From Lachnospiraceae bacterium (GTDB lineage Bacteria > Bacillota > Clostridia > Lachnospirales > Lachnospiraceae): a DNA stretch of 43,512 nt. Positions 40,975-43,512 of this stretch are shown here, in pieces. Numbering within the stretch: position 1 is the stretch's first letter; every line of letters starts with the position of its first letter. The notes below the pieces were generated by a model. The model ran no database searches. It saw only the letters and a program-made list of their open reading frames with translations, and was not told where the DNA came from. Location of the stretch: the NCBI GenBank assembly GCA_030524705.1, contig JAUNGD010000026.1:1-43512 (forward strand). The letters run 5' to 3'. A program made the position numbers and the translations under genes.

Positions 40975-41505
40975 TCACCGGCGGACATAAATCAAATCTA
41001 CCATACCATTATATGCTTGTGTACCAATTAGTTTTAATTCGATTTGATTCTCTGCGTTCTCAAAGAGCCGTATACCTGAGCCTAAAAGTGTCGGAATTAC
41101 AGTAATGTAATAGCAATCAATCAGATCTTTCTTTACTAGCTGCTGTACAATACTGGCCCCGCCGCAAATCCAAATACCTTTTCCGTTTTCCATTTTTAGT
41201 TTTTCTGCCAGATCGGCCGGATTTGTATTGACAAATCGAATTTTCTCAGAGGAACTCTGCTCTTTATGTGTGATGACAAACGTAGTAAAATTCTCGTATA
41301 CCCACTCATCCGGTGAAAGATCCGTAACAATCTGATGATAAGTGTTCCAACCCATTAAGATTGTATCAATATCTTTTACAAAATCAGAATACGTGTCAAT
41401 ATTGCTGTTGTCGTCACCATGTCCCTTCAGCCAGCCGACGTTTCCATTGCAATCCGCAATATATCCATCAAGACTCATAGCAATAAATAAACTAATGTTT
41501 CTCAT
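40975..41505 (-). CDS. RibD C-terminal/dihydrofolate reductase-like protein
   Basis: 176 aa. The N-terminal NISLFIAMSLDGYIADCNGNVGWL, DTILMGWNTYHQIVTD, and IWICGGASIVQQLVKKDLIDCYYITVIPTLLGSGIRLF match the RibD_C reductase family, which resembles DHFR but usually lacks its activity. The true DHFR is the folA gene at 19264. Substrate unknown. Next to a GNAT gene on the same strand (24-base gap), so the two are probably co-transcribed. Confidence 0.88.
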   Translation of the reverse strand: MRNISLFIAMSLDGYIADCNGNVGWLKGHGDDNSNIDTYSDFVKDIDTILMGWNTYHQIVTDLSPDEWVYENFTTFVITHKEQSSSEKIRFVNTNPADLAEKLKMENGKGIWICGGASIVQQLVKKDLIDCYYITVIPTLLGSGIRLFENAENQIELKLIGTQAYNGMVDLIYVRR

Positions 41506-41529
41506 TTTATCACCTTCCCAGATTAGAAA

Positions 41530-41958
41530 TTATTTACTCCAATTCATGACAAATTCTTTTTCATTCGTACTTTCATCCAGATTCTCAGACTGAATGATAA
41601 ACTGCTCTCTCAAATAAAAGGCTACTGCCCGTACATTTTTCTGATAAACGTTTAAACGCAGAACAGGTTTTATCTCCTTCACATAGCTTAATAGCTGTTT
41701 TCCTATACCTTTTGACCGAGCAGCCTCTTCTATAAAAATCCCCGCAATATAATTGTTTGTTAGTCCGATAAAGCCAGCTATTTGATGCGTGGCGTCATCC
41801 TCATACACATACACTTCTGCTTGCGGCAGCATTTCTTTTACTGCGGCATAATTAGCCGTCCAGTATTCCTCTTGTATGAATCTATGCGCCTTTATGTTCG
41901 TATCAAGCCATATTTGCATAACAGCAGTTAAATCATTTTCTCTAAATGTTCTTATCAT
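41530..41958 (-). CDS. GNAT acetyltransferase (YjaB-like)
   Basis: 142 aa. IRTFRENDLTAVMQIWLDTNIKAHRFI at the start, QIAGFIGLTNNYIAGIFIEEAARSKGIGKQLL (motif A, SKGIG) and LRLNVYQKNVRAVAFYLREQF (motif B) place it in the YjaB/ElaA-like group. Substrate unknown. Upstream of the RibD-like gene; AT-richer than the central part of the window. Confidence 0.86.
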   Translation of the reverse strand: MIRTFRENDLTAVMQIWLDTNIKAHRFIQEEYWTANYAAVKEMLPQAEVYVYEDDATHQIAGFIGLTNNYIAGIFIEEAARSKGIGKQLLSYVKEIKPVLRLNVYQKNVRAVAFYLREQFIIQSENLDESTNEKEFVMNWSK

Positions 41959-42116
41959 CGTATTATCTCCTCAAAAATTTGGCAGGCTATTTGATTTTAA
42001 TTATTACCATTATAAATTATCAAATACAATCCCAGATATATCCTGATTCCAACCAAATACCAAAACAAGTCTATTCTGCATACGCAAAATAGACCCGCAA
42101 AAAGAACCTTTATTAT

Positions 42117-42221
42117 TTATCTGACAGACAAAATTTTCCCCGTGTCAAATTCAACCGTATGTAATACTTTATCCCCTTTAAAAATAGAAGTTAAAGCTTT
42201 GCGCTTAAATATTTGCTCCAT
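42117..42221 (-). CDS. Putative 34-residue protein
   Basis: ATG at 42221 with AAGGA eight bases upstream, stop at 42117. The product begins MEQIFKRKALTSIFKGDKV and ends VEFDTGKILSVR, with a balanced charged composition and no hydrophobic segment. It lies alone in a 289-base gap between the GNAT and beta-lactamase-like genes. A real small protein or the remnant of a larger gene; no family recognised. Confidence 0.4.
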   Translation of the reverse strand: MEQIFKRKALTSIFKGDKVLHTVEFDTGKILSVR

Positions 42222-42247
42222 AGTTTTTATCCTTAAGTTAATTTCTG

Positions 42248-43363
42248 TCACCGTGATATTTCCATTAGCTTCTTAAATCCAATCGTCGTTGTCTCAATAT
42301 CTTCGTTCTGGCTCAAATTGGACAGCACCACCACAGCCGTATTCTTCTCCGGGCAAAAGCCAAGATAGCTGGTATGCATACCCGTTGCACCATTGTGCCA
42401 GATAATTCCGTTTTCCTGATCAATCATCCAGCTCATTCCAATTTCATTTATCCCAAAGCCGCCCATCCGCTCCCATTTATCAGCAGCATTTACTTGCTTC
42501 AGGGCCTGATGACACATAGTCAGCATGGGATCCCCGCCAAGCTGTGCCTCCGCATACAGCAGCATGTCCGTAATATCAGATACCACCGCTCCCGCCGAAA
42601 TATATGCATCATCGTTTTCCCAGATCCAATTACCGTCAAAATCTGCATCGCCATTTGACACATAAGTATTCTTCAGCCCCAGATCACTCTGCAAGTATTT
42701 ATTCAGAAGGCTTGTATAATCGGTATCATATATCTGCTCCAGCATAAGGCCCAGCAAAGCAAAGCCATAATTGGAATATTCAAATCCGTATTCTTTTCCT
42801 TCTTTTAGCTTCGTCTCCTGATATTCCTGAACCACAGCTTCCGCTGTTATTCCCTGGAAGGGATTTTTTTCTGGATGAACCAAATATGGCAGCATCGACC
42901 ATTCAAAATAATATCCGTCCAGCCCGGAGGTATGTGTAAGCAATGACTCTATTGTCGGATACACTTTTCCGGCCGGAAGCTCCAAATACCTGTCAATCGT
43001 ATCTGTAAGCGACAGCTTTTCTTCCTGTATTGCCTGTGCAATTAATGCGGCTGTCATCGTTTTGGTAATGGAGCCTATCTCATACCGATATTCCGTCTGT
43101 TCAAGAGCCGCGGCATCAGGGCCGTATACTTCATAAGCCGCTTGTCCGTCTTTTATCACACCGACAGTAACCCGGGCTTCCTTTTTTCCAGCTAACGCTT
43201 CCTGAAGCAATTCCTCAGAAGACATATCTTCAATCCGCCTCAAAAGCTTATGAGCCGAATGAACCTGAAGCCCATACCATACGCCGGCAATGACAATCAC
43301 GACAACAAATACAGACAGTATCGTTTTCAATATTTTCTTTTTACGCTTTTCCCTTTTTTTCAT
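42248..43363 (-). CDS. Membrane-anchored serine hydrolase, class C beta-lactamase/PBP-like
   Basis: 371 aa. A very basic N-terminus (MKKREKRKKKILK) and one helix (TILSVFVVVIVIAGVWYGLQV) precede a penicillin-binding-protein-like domain: YEIGSITKTMTAALIAQ (Ser-x-x-Lys), FEYSNYGFALLG (Tyr-x-Asn), IIWHNGATGMHTSYLGF (HxG, in the KTG position), and LLTHTSGLDGY. It acts outside the membrane, most likely as an esterase, D-aminopeptidase or carboxypeptidase-like enzyme; resistance activity cannot be claimed. Apparently monocistronic. Confidence 0.9.
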   Translation of the reverse strand: MKKREKRKKKILKTILSVFVVVIVIAGVWYGLQVHSAHKLLRRIEDMSSEELLQEALAGKKEARVTVGVIKDGQAAYEVYGPDAAALEQTEYRYEIGSITKTMTAALIAQAIQEEKLSLTDTIDRYLELPAGKVYPTIESLLTHTSGLDGYYFEWSMLPYLVHPEKNPFQGITAEAVVQEYQETKLKEGKEYGFEYSNYGFALLGLMLEQIYDTDYTSLLNKYLQSDLGLKNTYVSNGDADFDGNWIWENDDAYISAGAVVSDITDMLLYAEAQLGGDPMLTMCHQALKQVNAADKWERMGGFGINEIGMSWMIDQENGIIWHNGATGMHTSYLGFCPEKNTAVVVLSNLSQNEDIETTTIGFKKLMEISR

Positions 43364-43512
43364 AACCAGTTCCTCCCAAGCTTCCCATAGACATTTTTAT
43401 TTTAGCATCTATTTTTGTAAAATGCCATACGGCCCTCAAATTTAAAACAATTATGTCACTGTCAAGTAAACATTGGCAAATTTTTTCATACACGATTTAT
43501 CATACGCCTGTC
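43364..43512. other. Non-coding end of window
   Basis: 149 AT-rich bases upstream of the beta-lactamase-like gene. It probably holds that gene's promoter, but no box pair is convincing. Nothing else is recognised. Confidence 0.4.

Noticed and set aside
42140-42180. Third copy of the cassette end (GGATAAAGTATTAC resembles GGTAAAGTATCAC)
   Set aside because: Similarity is confined to about 13 bases and falls inside the small ORF; no other module blocks are nearby.

Overview
The window reads as a chromosomal segment of a gut-type Lachnospiraceae (Clostridium cluster XIVa) genome. The evidence is the asp23-nusB-xseA-xseB-ispA-dxs order, a pyrBI pair with a zinc-type regulatory chain, LytTR-DUF3021, DUF134-NifX and DUF4358 proteins, AGGAGG-type ribosome binding sites and mid GC content. 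No phage structural genes, rRNA, CRISPR array or integrase gene is visible. Most genes lie on the minus strand. Many starts were moved from the longest possible ORF to a downstream ATG, GTG or TTG that has a proper ribosome binding site.

Layout. 1-5.6 kb: housekeeping block on the minus strand (prfC; asp23, nusB, xseA, xseB, ispA, start of dxs) with a duplicated 73-bp hairpin repeat. 5.7-7.6 kb: two tandem cassette-like units. Each carries one unrelated AT-rich plus-strand gene (a GNAT acetyltransferase, then an aminoglycoside-type nucleotidyltransferase) between conserved 5' and 3' modules whose outer ends are inverted repeats. This is the strongest candidate for an undescribed system. 7.6-13.2 kb: accessory genes (PH-domain protein, CatA-like acetyltransferase, nitroreductase, two GNATs, DUF1835 protein). 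They include an Abi_2/HEPN gene preceded by what looks like a promoter, a tiny hairpin RNA and its own terminator, and several gene remnants. 13.4-15.5 kb: pyrB-pyrI and a NimA-like flavoprotein. 15.5-18.9 kb: SsuABC/TauABC-type importer next to a truncated CooC-like ATPase and a 150-bp purine tract. 19-21.2 kb: thyA, a DUF3783 gene with a 15-bp minisatellite, folA, and an internally deleted glycerate kinase.

21.2-25.8 kb: an O-acetylation locus for a surface polymer (MBOAT and DHHW proteins on one strand, SGNH hydrolase and lipoprotein on the other). 25.7-28.3 kb: LytTR-DUF3021-ABC exporter operon. 28.5-29.3 kb: DUF134-NifX fusion with a palindrome over its -35 box. 29.5 kb: tRNA-Thr(CGT). 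29.7-32 kb: MATE exporter converging on and overlapping a GT51 transglycosylase that is coupled to a small membrane protein. 32-37 kb: FtsX-type ABC transporter with its two-component system. 37-40.8 kb: a degenerate Sir2-like protein, a CsoR-type repressor with a histidine-rich repeat arm, and glycogen branching enzyme with a histone-like Lys/Ala tail. 41-43.4 kb: RibD-type reductase, GNAT, a 34-residue ORF and a class C beta-lactamase-like serine hydrolase.

Functionally, the window joins core isoprenoid, pyrimidine and folate metabolism to envelope modification, transport and regulation, and to an accessory zone rich in small acetyltransferase or resistance-like genes. All family assignments come from reading motifs in the translations; no database search was run.
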